Origin: RHKK01 sp964596245
GTDB taxonomy: Bacteria; Patescibacteriota; Patescibacteriia; 2-12-FULL-60-25
DNA length: 38,761 nucleotides
NCBI GenBank assembly: GCA_964596245.1
Contig: CAZQSK010000007.1
Coordinates: 1 to 38,761, forward strand
Direction: 5' to 3'
The position numbers were made by a program, and so were the translations under genes. The stretch's first letter is position 1. The number at the start of each line of letters is the position of its first letter. Positions 7,754 to 15,082 of this stretch are shown piece after piece. The notes under the pieces were generated by a model, which was not told where the DNA came from, made no database searches, and was given only the letters and a program-made list of their open reading frames with translations.

Positions 7754-8260
7754 ATGCAGAAGACGTCGAACGTTCTGTCCCTGACCATCGATCAGCTGAC
7801 GAAGTTGGTCGTCCCCGCGTTCCTCGAGGCCGGGATCGATCTCTACAAGGACCCCACGGTCTACAACAAGCTGCTCACCGAGTGGAACGAGCGGCGCGTC
7901 ACCCTGCTCGCCCTCGAGCCGCGACACGGGCTCGCGATCAAGGTCGTGGCCGAGATCCCCGATCACGAGGATCCCCGTGATCCGGCGTCGACGCTGTTCC
8001 ACGTCACCTGCGCCGTCACGGACATCGAGCTGCCGCCTTCGGTGGTGGCGACCGGTCGCTGCGATCAGGAGGGCTGCCGCTGGAGCGTGCAGGCGACCGG
8101 CACGATGGCGTTGCCGACGGGCCACCCGCTCGCGCAGCTCGCGCACGGCGCCGAGCACCTCGATCTCGACCGCAGGACGATGATGCGCCCCATCGATCCG
8201 CGTGCGACCTTCGCGGTCGTGCGCAAGATGGCCCGCATCTGGTCCACCGGCCAGTTCTGA
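7754..8260 (+). CDS. Orphan small protein E (168 aa)
   Basis: Unrecognised soluble protein. The ATG follows AGGAGG with a 5-base gap. The N-terminal half is helical (LTIDQLTKLVVPAFLEAGIDLY, YNKLLTEWNERRVTLLAL), followed by a beta-rich part with two close Cys (RCDQEGCRW), a possible half metal site or disulphide. No membrane segment. Strongly GC-biased codons. It has its own promoter, a 5' UTR hairpin and a terminator overlapping the stop, so it is a self-contained unit. Confidence 0.72.
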   Translation: MQKTSNVLSLTIDQLTKLVVPAFLEAGIDLYKDPTVYNKLLTEWNERRVTLLALEPRHGLAIKVVAEIPDHEDPRDPASTLFHVTCAVTDIELPPSVVATGRCDQEGCRWSVQATGTMALPTGHPLAQLAHGAEHLDLDRRTMMRPIDPRATFAVVRKMARIWSTGQF

Positions 8261-8281
8261 TCCCTTCCGGGATCTTTTTTT
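8259..8281 (+). terminator. Intrinsic terminator of orphan gene 7754
   Basis: GATCCC (8259-8264), loop TTCC, GGGATC (8269-8274), seven T. The TGA stop is part of the 5' arm. Third copy of the GATCCC/GGGATC design in the window. Confidence 0.85.
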
Positions 8282-8285
8282 GTTG

Positions 8286-8305
8286 CCCTGAGCTTAAACG
8301 AAGGG
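8286..8305 (+). repeat. Degenerate copy of the CCTGAGCTTGTCGAAGG short repeat
   Basis: CCCTGAGCTTAAACGAAGGG resembles the complement of the element at 12471-12487 (CCTTCGACAAGCTCAGG), with a changed centre. It lies between a terminator and the promoter of the NUDIX gene. Confidence 0.45.
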
Positions 8306-8306
8306 T

Positions 8307-8312
8307 TACACT
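8307..8312 (+). promoter_or_regulatory. -10 element of the NUDIX gene
   Basis: TACACT ends 6 bases before the ATG at 8319, the same arrangement as for the methyltransferase at 5466. It implies a leaderless message. No -35 is obvious. Confidence 0.4.
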
Positions 8313-8318
8313 CCGCCC

Positions 8319-8780
8319 ATGCCAGTTCGACCAGGGGAAAAGCACTTCACGACTTCGGTATTTATCCTTTCGCAAGAGGAGACACCGCGAGTCCTGCTTG
8401 TTGATCATAAAAAACTGAAAGTCTGGATGCCTCCGGGTGGCCACGTTGATCCGGATGAGAATCCATTTGATGGCGCCATGCGGGAGGTGATGGAAGAGAC
8501 CGGTATCGATATCCGGCCGTTCATCGCCGCCCCGCAACGCATTAGCGACATGGTGGTGTCTTTTCCTAAGCCGGAATATCTATACGAAGAGCTCATGCCC
8601 GCGCACGGGGACGATCCGGAACATGTGCATATTGATTGCGTCTATATTTTTCGTATTCCGCACCAGGAACCGCAATTGAATGCGGGGGAGTCGCATGGAA
8701 TTCGTTGGTTCACGCGCGAGGAGGCGTTGGCGGTTGCGCTTTTTGATGATGTGAGAGACACGCTGAAAGAAGTGATGTGA
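8319..8780 (+). CDS. NUDIX hydrolase
   Basis: Hydrolase of a nucleoside diphosphate linked to another moiety; the exact substrate cannot be read from the sequence. 153 residues, one NUDIX domain. The NUDIX box is complete at residues 41-63: Gly41, five residues, Glu47, seven residues, then REVMEETGI, with all Mg-binding glutamates present. Its neighbours on both sides are orphan genes with their own signals, so it is probably monocistronic. There is no Shine-Dalgarno; a TACACT box lies 6 bases before the ATG. Codon use is like the housekeeping genes, not like the orphans. Could act in nucleotide-pool cleaning. Confidence 0.92.
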   Translation: MPVRPGEKHFTTSVFILSQEETPRVLLVDHKKLKVWMPPGGHVDPDENPFDGAMREVMEETGIDIRPFIAAPQRISDMVVSFPKPEYLYEELMPAHGDDPEHVHIDCVYIFRIPHQEPQLNAGESHGIRWFTREEALAVALFDDVRDTLKEVM

Positions 8781-8781
8781 C

Positions 8782-8807
8782 TTGACCCCGCCGCCCGGCG
8801 GGGTTAA
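8782..8807 (+). other. 12-bp inverted repeat upstream of orphan gene 8829
   Basis: TTGACCCCGCCG (8782-8793) pairs with CGGCGGGGTTAA (8796-8807) with one G-T wobble. No T run follows, so it is not a clear intrinsic terminator. Its TTGACC and TTAAAG could also be the -35 and -10 of the next gene (16-base spacer), in which case the hairpin overlaps the promoter. Confidence 0.6.
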
Positions 8808-8828
8808 AGGTTTCACCGGAGGTAGTTG

Positions 8829-9326
8829 ATGCAACCAGGTTCCTTTGGAGAAGAGGTTGCGGCGCGAGAGTGTTTCCGCCGTATGATTCGGCGCTTGCGC
8901 GCCGGCGGTCTGAAGCACGACCGTGTAGGCAAGGGCGGGCAGTCGCTCGACGATTTTCCGCTGGCGGCCAAAGAGTTCTCGTTGGCGATCGTCGGCGAGC
9001 GCTCCTATCGGATGACGCTCGGCTTGCGCCGAGAGGACCACAACGGCGTCATCGGTCCGTGGTTGTTCTGCAATCTCGAGCATCTCGGTCCCAAGGGCGA
9101 ACATCCTTGGGTCGAGCTGCAGTGCCAGGTCAGCACCGATCGCTGGCGCGCCGTGACTGACACGAAGGTGCTCAAGTATCGGATGGACCACCCGTTTGCG
9201 CAGTACATCTTCAGCGTGGACCATTTGGCCGTCTCGCCGACGCGTTTCGGCGCCATCATCTCGGAGCACCGCCTCGATGCGGTGACCTGCGCTGCTGCCA
9301 AGTTGTTCGAGTGCAGCAAACTGTGA
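8829..9326 (+). CDS. Orphan small protein F (165 aa)
   Basis: Unrecognised soluble protein directly upstream of the heat-shock operon. ATG 8829 is preferred over the TTG three bases earlier because GGAGG (8818-8822) is well spaced for it. The N-terminus is basic (ARECFRRMIRRLRAGGLKHDR); the middle is beta-like (SLAIVGERSYRMTLGL, PWVELQCQV). Several single Cys (CNLEH, LQCQ, VTCAAAKLFECSK) form no recognised motif. Codon use is intermediate: GC-rich, but with some TTG. Its stop lies in a terminator that is only 6 bases from the -35 of hrcA. Confidence 0.7.
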   Translation: MQPGSFGEEVAARECFRRMIRRLRAGGLKHDRVGKGGQSLDDFPLAAKEFSLAIVGERSYRMTLGLRREDHNGVIGPWLFCNLEHLGPKGEHPWVELQCQVSTDRWRAVTDTKVLKYRMDHPFAQYIFSVDHLAVSPTRFGAIISEHRLDAVTCAAAKLFECSKL

Positions 9327-9345
9327 CCCCACAAGGGTCTTTTTT
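9325..9345 (+). terminator. Intrinsic terminator of orphan gene 8829
   Basis: GACCC (9325-9329), loop CACAA, GGGTC (9335-9339), six T, beginning inside the TGA stop. The CATATC after the T run runs into the TTGACG of the hrcA promoter. Confidence 0.8.
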
Positions 9346-9351
9346 CATATC

Positions 9352-9380
9352 TTGACGCATTAGCAGTCTCTGTTTTAGAC
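9352..9380 (+). promoter_or_regulatory. hrcA-grpE-dnaK operon promoter
   Basis: TTGACG (9352-9357), then TTAGAC (9375-9380), spacer 17. The -10 lies inside the CIRCE element and ends 7 bases before the hrcA ATG, so the message is probably leaderless and HrcA binding would block polymerase directly. Confidence 0.65.
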
Positions 9381-9386
9381 TGCCAA
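9360..9386 (+). promoter_or_regulatory. CIRCE operator of the hrcA-grpE-dnaK operon
   Basis: TTAGCAGTC (9360-9368), nine-base spacer, GACTGCCAA (9378-9386). The consensus is TTAGCACTC-N9-GAGTGCTAA; both arms differ in compensating positions (AGTC with GACT), so dyad symmetry is kept. HrcA is encoded immediately downstream, which makes this autoregulation. Confidence 0.9.
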
Positions 9387-9387
9387 T

Positions 9388-10059
9388 ATGGACGAACGTC
9401 TCAATAATCTCCTGCGCCTGGTCGTCGAGGAGTTTGTGGCCACCGCCGAGCCCGTCAGTTCGCAGGCCTTGGTGGACCGCTATGATCTCGACGTTTCACC
9501 GGCAACGGTTCGTAATTGGTTTGCCGAGCTCGATGAGCTCGGGCTTACCACCCAGCCGCATACGTCCGGCGGCCGCGTACCGACAGAAGCGGGATATAAG
9601 CAGTATGTTGCTTCGCATGTGTCTCCGCGACCGGCAGGGAAGCGTGTGCGTGAGCGTCTCGAAGACGCGGCTCAGGCCGATCGTGGTCAGCGCATCAAAG
9701 CCTTGGCTCGCGAGCTCGCCGACCTTTCCGGTCTGGCGACCGTCTCAATGTCGAACGAGCAAGACGGGTACTACACCGGTCTCTCGCAACTCTTCGGACA
9801 AGCCGAGTTCCGTGACTGGCAGCAAGTGGTCAACATGACCGCGCTCCTCGATCACTTGGATCAAACGCTCAGCCGTTTGCGCAGCCACGGTGTGCGAACT
9901 CCGCAAATCTTGCTCGGCAAGGAATCGCCATTCGGTCCCGGTAGCGGTGTCGTCATCGCGCAAACGCCCTATGGCATTGTCGGCATCGTCGGTCCCTTGC
10001 GTATGAACTACCAAGCCGCGCTCTCAAATCTTTTGTCCGCTCTCGAAGCTCTCGAATAA
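9388..10059 (+). CDS. hrcA: Heat-inducible transcription repressor HrcA (short form)
   Basis: Repressor of class I heat-shock genes; it binds CIRCE and is kept active by GroEL in studied bacteria. 223 residues against about 340 in typical HrcA. The N-terminal winged helix is well conserved (LNNLLRLVVEEFVATAEPVSSQAL, SPATVRNWFAELDELGL, TSGGRVPTEAGYKQYV, residues about 4-72). The C-terminal ligand/dimer domain is shortened, but ends with the expected GIVGIVGPLRMNYQAALSNLLSALEAL. The missing part corresponds to the inserted middle of the domain. First gene of the operon; grpE follows after 2 bases. Both CIRCE sites in the window are its likely targets. Confidence 0.92.
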   Translation: MDERLNNLLRLVVEEFVATAEPVSSQALVDRYDLDVSPATVRNWFAELDELGLTTQPHTSGGRVPTEAGYKQYVASHVSPRPAGKRVRERLEDAAQADRGQRIKALARELADLSGLATVSMSNEQDGYYTGLSQLFGQAEFRDWQQVVNMTALLDHLDQTLSRLRSHGVRTPQILLGKESPFGPGSGVVIAQTPYGIVGIVGPLRMNYQAALSNLLSALEALE

Positions 10060-10061
10060 CT

Positions 10062-10580
10062 ATGGAAGAACAGAATCACACAACGCACGACGCGCATCCC
10101 GCATCGTCGGAAGGTTCGGATCAGACGATACGCGATACGCGATGCGAGAAATGCGAAGAGTATCTTGCAGGATGGAAACGTGCGCAGGCCGACTATCAAA
10201 ACCTAAAGAAGGATAGCGAGCGTGAGAAAACTGAATTCGCCAAGTACGCGAATGAACGTTTGCTCTCGGATTTGCTTCCGGCTCTCGATCAATTCAATCT
10301 CGCGATGCAATTCATCCCCGCGGCTGATGCGGATCGCAAGACCTGGGATAACTGGTTGATCGGTGTGCGCGCGGTTCAGTCATTGTGGGAACAGGCGGCC
10401 AAAGCGCAGGGTCTGGAACGCATCCCGTCCGAAGGCGCCTTTGATCCAAACAAGCACGAAGCCGTCGGCGAAGAAGAAGCGGAAGGAAAAGAAGCGGGTT
10501 CAATCATCAAAGTGATGCAAGACGGTTGGATGCTGAACGGCAAAGTCTTGCGTCCCTCGAAAGTCATCATCTCCAAATAA
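10062..10580 (+). CDS. grpE: Nucleotide exchange factor GrpE
   Basis: Releases ADP from DnaK in the cytoplasmic chaperone cycle. 172 residues: an acidic, poorly conserved N-terminus, a long helix (YLAGWKRAQADYQNLKKDSEREKTEFAKYANERLLSDLLPALD written here in part: WKRAQADYQNLKKD), and a beta-wing domain with FDPNKHEAV and GWMLNGKVLRPSKVIIS near the end. Both are family signatures. Residues 21-30 (QTIRDTRCEK) are encoded by a three-unit CGATACG array and look like an insertion in the disordered tail. Starts 2 bases after hrcA and ends 5 bases before dnaK. Confidence 0.95.
   Translation: MEEQNHTTHDAHPASSEGSDQTIRDTRCEKCEEYLAGWKRAQADYQNLKKDSEREKTEFAKYANERLLSDLLPALDQFNLAMQFIPAADADRKTWDNWLIGVRAVQSLWEQAAKAQGLERIPSEGAFDPNKHEAVGEEEAEGKEAGSIIKVMQDGWMLNGKVLRPSKVIISK
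10126..10146 (+). repeat. CGATACG heptamer array inside grpE
   Basis: Three in-phase 7-base units: CGATACG, CGATACG, CGATGCG. They match the CG-phased unit style of the array at 1795-1857. Seven bases times three keeps the reading frame. Confidence 0.65.
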
Positions 10581-10585
10581 TCTTT

Positions 10586-12469
10586 ATGCCAAAAATTCTC
10601 GGAATCGATCTTGGAACGACCAACTCATGTATGGCCGTGGTTGAAGGTGGTCAGCCCAAGGTTCTTGAAAACGCAGAAGGTACTCGCACCACGCCGTCGG
10701 TCGTCGCGGTTTCCAAAACCGGCGAACAGCTCGCAGGTCAGGTGGCCAAGCGTCAGGGCGTTGTGAATCCGGAGAACACCATCTTTTCGGCCAAGCGCTT
10801 GATTGGTCGTCGTTGGGATGACGTCGAAGTACAGCGCGACATGAAATGGTTGCCGTACAAAGTCACGAAGAACGGCGAGGGTTTGCGTATTGGGATGGGT
10901 GGCAAAGAACTTGCTCCGGAAGAAATCGCCGCCAAAGTGCTCCAGAAATTGAAGACCGACGCCGAAGCCAAGATCGGCGAGAAGATTACCGAAGCCGTGA
11001 TTACGGTTCCGGCCTATTTTGATGACGCTCAGCGTCAGGCCACCAAGCTCGCGGGTGAAATCGCGGGCTTGAATGTGCGCCGCATCATCAATGAGCCGAC
11101 GGCCGCTGCATTGGCTTACGGTTTTGATCGCAAGAAGGATGAAAAGATCGTTGTCTACGACTTGGGCGGCGGAACCTTTGACGTCTCCGTGCTCGAAGTC
11201 GCCTATGATGCGGCTACATCCCAGAACACGATTGAAGTGCGCGCCACCAACGGCGACACGCATCTTGGTGGTGACGACTTTGACCAGCGCATCATTCAGT
11301 ACATCGTGGATGAATTTAAGAAAGCGGAAGGCGTGGACTTGTCCAAGGACAATCTTGCGTTGCAGCGCATCAAGGACGCGGCTGAAAAAGCCAAGATCGA
11401 GCTCTCAAGCGCGATGGAAACCGAAGTGAACCAGCCGTTCATCACGTCTGACGCATCGGGCCCGAAACATCTTTTGATCAAGCTCTCACGCGCCAAGCTT
11501 GAACAGCTTGTTGGTGATCTTGTCGATAAGTCGCTTGAGCCGTGCAAGAAAGCCTTGGCTGATGCGAAGTTGTCCGCCTCTGACATCAACGAAGTGATTC
11601 TCGTCGGTGGTATGACGCGCATGCCGCTTGTCATCCAGACGGTGGAGAAGTTCTTCGGCAAAAAGGCCAATGCCTCCGTGAACCCGGACGAAGTTGTGGC
11701 CATTGGTGCCGCCATTCAGGCCGGTAACATGCAGGGCGACATCAAGGGCGAGCTTTTGCTCTTGGACGTGAGCCCGTTGTCGCTTGGTATTGAGACCATG
11801 GGTGCGGTGATGACCAAGGTTATTGAGCGCAACACCACCATCCCGACGTCGAAGTCGCAGATTTTCTCGACCGCCGCCGACGGACAGCCTTCGGTTGAGG
11901 TGCATGTGCTTCAGGGTGAGCGTGAAATGGCGGCCGACAACAAGTCGCTTGGTCGCTTCACGCTTTCCGGAATCCCTCCGGCTCCGCGTGGCGTGCCGCA
12001 AATCGAAGTCACCTTCGACATTGATGCGAACGGTATCTTGAATGTGAAGGCCAAGGACAAAGCCTCGGGCAAGGAACAGATGATTACGATCACGGCTTCG
12101 ACGAATATCCCGAAGGAAGAAGTCGAGCGCATGAAAAAGGAAGCCGAAGCCAATGCAGAGACTGACAAGAAGCGCCGCGAAGCCATCGAGATGCGCAACA
12201 TGGCTGACACGATGGTCTACACGACCGAGAAGATGATTAAGGAGAACGCCGAAAAGATTAAGGCGGAAGACAAGGCCACAGTTGAAGCGAAGTTGGAAGC
12301 GCTTAAGGCGGTAAAGGACGGCGAAGATCTTGAAGCCATCAAGAAAGCCGCCGATGAGCTTGCCACCGAGGCGCAAAAAGTCGGTGCCGCTTTGTATCAG
12401 ACGCGTCCGGAAACCGAAGTCCCTCCGCAGGAAGCTGAGGTGAAGCCTGAAGAACCTAAAACTGAATAA
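10586..12469 (+). CDS. dnaK: Chaperone DnaK (Hsp70)
   Basis: ATP-dependent chaperone, working with DnaJ and GrpE. 627 residues, full length. ATG 10586 gives the conserved start MPKILGIDLGTTNSCMAV; a longer reading frame upstream overlaps grpE and is not used. Actin-like ATPase motifs are intact (DLGTTNS, residues about 8-14; VYDLGGGTFDVSVLE; GGMTRMPLV), followed by the interdomain linker (LLLDVSPLSLGIET), the substrate domain and a Pro/Glu-rich tail (PPQEAEVKPEEPKTE) where other DnaKs have EEVD-like or EVV ends. Third gene of the CIRCE operon; the gap to grpE is 5 bases. Confidence 0.97.
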   Translation: MPKILGIDLGTTNSCMAVVEGGQPKVLENAEGTRTTPSVVAVSKTGEQLAGQVAKRQGVVNPENTIFSAKRLIGRRWDDVEVQRDMKWLPYKVTKNGEGLRIGMGGKELAPEEIAAKVLQKLKTDAEAKIGEKITEAVITVPAYFDDAQRQATKLAGEIAGLNVRRIINEPTAAALAYGFDRKKDEKIVVYDLGGGTFDVSVLEVAYDAATSQNTIEVRATNGDTHLGGDDFDQRIIQYIVDEFKKAEGVDLSKDNLALQRIKDAAEKAKIELSSAMETEVNQPFITSDASGPKHLLIKLSRAKLEQLVGDLVDKSLEPCKKALADAKLSASDINEVILVGGMTRMPLVIQTVEKFFGKKANASVNPDEVVAIGAAIQAGNMQGDIKGELLLLDVSPLSLGIETMGAVMTKVIERNTTIPTSKSQIFSTAADGQPSVEVHVLQGEREMAADNKSLGRFTLSGIPPAPRGVPQIEVTFDIDANGILNVKAKDKASGKEQMITITASTNIPKEEVERMKKEAEANAETDKKRREAIEMRNMADTMVYTTEKMIKENAEKIKAEDKATVEAKLEALKAVKDGEDLEAIKKAADELATEAQKVGAALYQTRPETEVPPQEAEVKPEEPKTE

Positions 12470-12470
12470 T

Positions 12471-12487
12471 CCTTCGACAAGCTCAGG
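12471..12487 (+). repeat. CCTTCGACAAGCTCAGG short dispersed repeat
   Basis: A 17-base element filling the gap after dnaK. A close copy lies in cysS (21363-21380) and a degenerate inverted copy at 8286-8305. Its 3' end, with the next bases, makes AGGAGA 5 bases before the ATG of the DUF3467 gene, so the repeat seems to supply the Shine-Dalgarno. Confidence 0.7.
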
Positions 12488-12495
12488 AGAACTAT

Positions 12496-12753
12496 ATGTC
12501 CAACCAACCTCTACACGTGAATGCGCGTCCGGAAGAACTTCAGGGCCGCTACGCCAATATCGTGTCCGTGACGGCGCAGGAGCGCGAAATCGTGATCGAT
12601 TTCCTCGCGCATGGTCGCGCTGGTGAGCAGCAGAACGCGCAGCTTGTCTCGCGCATCTTCTTGAATCACTTCACGGCGAAAGAGTTGGTTGAGGTCATTC
12701 AAAAGAGTTTGGTGGAGTGGGAAAAGATTCGTTACGAAGGCTCCAAGAACTAG
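12496..12753 (+). CDS. DUF3467 family protein
   Basis: Small conserved protein of unknown function, 85 residues. It has the family pattern: a beta strand near YANIVSVTAQEREIVIDFLA, then a short loop, then SRIFLNHFTAKELVEVIQKSLVEWE with the helix that ends DUF3467 proteins. Position in the heat-shock operon, 26 bases after dnaK and 4 bases before a HAD hydrolase gene, suggests cotranscription. I infer no role in folding from position alone. The Shine-Dalgarno is provided by the dispersed repeat just upstream. Confidence 0.8.
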   Translation: MSNQPLHVNARPEELQGRYANIVSVTAQEREIVIDFLAHGRAGEQQNAQLVSRIFLNHFTAKELVEVIQKSLVEWEKIRYEGSKN

Positions 12754-12757
12754 CCCT

Positions 12758-13423
12758 ATGCCTCTCCGCGCCGTGATATTTGATCTGGATGGAACCCTCG
12801 TGGACACGGAGGCGGTTTGGACTGTGGGGCTAACACGTTGGATGGCCAAGCACGGCAAAACATACGAACCGTCATTTCAAAAAGAGATGATGGGCAGAAC
12901 TGCGGAGTACTGCGTCGAGAAAATGACGGAGCGTTACGGCATCGAAGGCGAGATGCAAGGGTTGCTGGATGAGCGTCTTCAGTTCTTTGCGGCCGCATTG
13001 AATGAAATCGGCTTCATCGAAAAGCCCGGCGCATGCGCGTTGATTAAAGAATTGAAAGCGGCCGGGATCACGGTCGCGCTTGCGACCAGCGCCGAGCCAG
13101 GTTATGCCGACGCGGCGCTTCATTCGTTGGCCTGCCATGAGTCGTTCACCGCGCTGACCACAGGACCGGAAGTCGAGCATGGAAAACCTGCGCCGGATAT
13201 TTATCTGAAAGCGGCAGAGAAGATCGGTATTTCTCCTGAGGATTGTGTCGCGGTAGAAGACGCGCCTGCCGGCGTGCAAAGTGCCAAGTCTGCGGGTATG
13301 CGCGTGGTTGGTGTCGCTGATCCGCGTTACGTGGATGCGCTTCCCGAAGCCACGCTTGAAGTGAAGAGCTTGAAGGATTTGTCGGTGGAACGGTTTGCGG
13401 CGTTATTCAATTCCAATGGCTAA
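12758..13423 (+). CDS. HAD-superfamily hydrolase, beta-phosphoglucomutase-like
   Basis: Cytoplasmic phosphatase or phosphomutase, 221 residues from ATG 12758. Motif I with nucleophile is DLDGTLVD (Asp9 and Asp11). A helical cap follows, then motif II (ALATSAEPG), motif III Lys in EHGKPAPDIYLKAAEKIG, and motif IV (VAVEDAPAGVQSAKSAGM). This order is typical of the beta-PGM/phosphoglycolate phosphatase subgroup; the substrate is not predictable. The gene starts 4 bases after the DUF3467 gene and overlaps the dnaJ start by 8 bases, so translation of dnaJ is probably coupled to it. Confidence 0.9.
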   Translation: MPLRAVIFDLDGTLVDTEAVWTVGLTRWMAKHGKTYEPSFQKEMMGRTAEYCVEKMTERYGIEGEMQGLLDERLQFFAAALNEIGFIEKPGACALIKELKAAGITVALATSAEPGYADAALHSLACHESFTALTTGPEVEHGKPAPDIYLKAAEKIGISPEDCVAVEDAPAGVQSAKSAGMRVVGVADPRYVDALPEATLEVKSLKDLSVERFAALFNSNG

Positions 13424-14498
13424 AGATTACTACTCCATACTAGGAGTGCCGAAGACGGCGAATGACGACGAAATCAAAAAAGCATTTCGTCGTCTTGCGC
13501 ATGAGCATCACCCGGACAAAGGGGGAGACCAGGCCAAGTTTAAAGACGTGAACGAGGCCTATCAGGTCCTGGGTGACAAGCAAAAGCGTGAAACGTATGA
13601 CCGATTCGGATCGGCCGCTTTTGAAAATGGCGGACAAGGCCAGGGAGGCTTTGGGGGATTCGGTGGATTTAACGGCCAAGGTTTTGATTTCAATTTTCAA
13701 GGCGGAGATTTTGGTGATTTAAATGATGTCTTGGGTGAGATGTTCGGTTTTGGCGGCGGCGCCTCGCGTCAAAAGCGCGGCAAGAACATCGAGGTCGATG
13801 TGCAGCTTACCTTCCGTGAGGCGATTTTTGGCGTGGACAAGAGCATCAAGTTGTATCGCCAGACGACTTGCTCAACATGTAAGGGCGATGGCGCAGAGCC
13901 GGGAACAAAAATCGATTCCTGCAAAACGTGTAATGGCACCGGCCAGACCAAGCAGGCGCAAAAGACTATGTTCGGCGTCTTCCATTCGGTTGCGCCGTGT
14001 AAGGATTGTAATGGTCGTGGCAAAAAGCCGGAGAAGCCATGCCATACCTGTCGCGGATACGGAGTAGAGAAGCGTGAAGAAAGCATTAGCGTGCGCATTC
14101 CGCCGGGCGTTGATGTTGATACGGTGCTTCAGGTTTCCGGACAGGGCGAGACTCCATCCACTGGCGGCAAGCCGGGTGATTTATTGGTGCGCATTCATGT
14201 CGAAAATGATTCGCGTTTTGAGCGTGAGATGAATGATTTGTTGTCCGTTGAGTCCATTCCGTTCTCCGTGCTCGCGCTTGGTGGCTCAGTCGACATCGAA
14301 ACGATTGAAGGCAAACAAACCATTAAAATCGCCGAAGGCACGCCGACGGGAACCGTCCTTACATTGCGTGGCATGGGTGTTCCGTATCGCAATGGAGGAC
14401 GCGGCAATCAACTCGTGCGTCTTGAGGCCATTGTTCCGCGCAAACTTTCCAAAGAACAAAAGACCTTGCTCGAACAAATCCGCGAACAGGGGCTGTAA
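13416..14498 (+). CDS. dnaJ: Chaperone DnaJ (Hsp40)
   Basis: DnaK co-chaperone that stimulates ATP hydrolysis and presents substrates. 360 residues from ATG 13416, giving MAKDYYSILGVPK. J-domain with HPD (EHHPDKGG), a Gly/Phe-rich region with GGFGGFGG repeats, a zinc domain with all four CxxCxGxG-type repeats (CSTCKGDG, CKTCNGTG, CKDCNGRG, CHTCRGYG), then the C-terminal substrate domain: type I DnaJ. The final repeat has Tyr-Gly in place of x-Gly, still normal. The start lies within the upstream HAD gene. Last gene of the operon before a new promoter at 14500. Confidence 0.96.
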   Translation: MAKDYYSILGVPKTANDDEIKKAFRRLAHEHHPDKGGDQAKFKDVNEAYQVLGDKQKRETYDRFGSAAFENGGQGQGGFGGFGGFNGQGFDFNFQGGDFGDLNDVLGEMFGFGGGASRQKRGKNIEVDVQLTFREAIFGVDKSIKLYRQTTCSTCKGDGAEPGTKIDSCKTCNGTGQTKQAQKTMFGVFHSVAPCKDCNGRGKKPEKPCHTCRGYGVEKREESISVRIPPGVDVDTVLQVSGQGETPSTGGKPGDLLVRIHVENDSRFEREMNDLLSVESIPFSVLALGGSVDIETIEGKQTIKIAEGTPTGTVLTLRGMGVPYRNGGRGNQLVRLEAIVPRKLSKEQKTLLEQIREQGL

Positions 14499-14499
14499 A

Positions 14500-14508
14500 T
14501 GGTACAAT
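14500..14508 (+). promoter_or_regulatory. Extended -10 promoter of the membrane-protein gene 14516
   Basis: TGGTACAAT (TGnTACAAT) just after the dnaJ stop. The -10 ends 7 bases before the ATG, implying a leaderless message. No good -35 is seen. Confidence 0.5.
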
Positions 14509-14515
14509 CTAACCC

Positions 14516-15043
14516 ATGCCCCTTGATTTGGCGGCGTTGGGTATCACCGGCTCTTGGGATTTGATTGTCCTGCTGGCTTTTGTGTTGATCGGCATCGCGT
14601 ACGGGATTTATGCGGGACGTGATCGTTCAGTGATCATTCTCATCTCCACCTATGTTTCGTTGGCTGTCGTGACCAATGCGCCGGCTGTGTCTTTGCTCAA
14701 TCGTTCCCTCAATGTTTCCGCAAATAAATCATTGGAGCTCGTGTGGTTTCTTGGCGTCTTTTTTGCGGTCTTCTTCGTGCTTTGGAAAAGCCAGATCTTA
14801 CGTGACCTATCTCATGACAGGGGATGGTGGTGGGAGTCTTTTCTCTTTAGCTTGTTCCAGGTCGGCCTAACCATTAGCTCGGCTTTGTTTCTGCTCCCAG
14901 CTTCGGCCACCGCCAGTCTTTCGCCGATGTTTCGCGAGCTTTTCTTGGGTGATGAGGGGCGTTCGGTGTGGCTTATCGCCCCAATTATCCTGCTTTTTGC
15001 CCTAGGTCGCCGCCCCAGCTACGAAGATGATGACGACGAGTAA
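14516..15043 (+). CDS. Four-segment membrane protein, CvpA-like in layout
   Basis: Integral membrane protein of 175 residues with about four hydrophobic segments: LIVLLAFVLIGIAYGIYAG, SVIILISTYVSLAVVTNA, LVWFLGVFFAVFFVLW and FLFSLFQVGLTISSALFLLP, then a weaker one (VWLIAPIILLFAL). It ends in an acidic cytoplasmic tail (YEDDDDE). The spacing of the first segments and the G-rich loop resemble CvpA/colicin-V-production-type proteins, but I do not see a decisive motif. No partner is evident; the next gene has its own upstream signals. Confidence 0.75.
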   Translation: MPLDLAALGITGSWDLIVLLAFVLIGIAYGIYAGRDRSVIILISTYVSLAVVTNAPAVSLLNRSLNVSANKSLELVWFLGVFFAVFFVLWKSQILRDLSHDRGWWWESFLFSLFQVGLTISSALFLLPASATASLSPMFRELFLGDEGRSVWLIAPIILLFALGRRPSYEDDDDE

Positions 15044-15082
15044 CATTTGACGCCTTTTCCTGTATAAATCACCGTAGGCGTA

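Noticed and set aside
8786..8803. Hairpin after the NUDIX gene as an intrinsic terminator.
   Set aside because: The stem is strong but is followed by TTAAAGG, not a T run. I list it as an inverted repeat near the next promoter.
10526..10585. Extended start for dnaK inside grpE.
   Set aside because: The conserved DnaK N-terminus begins at ATG 10586. The added residues have no match to the family.
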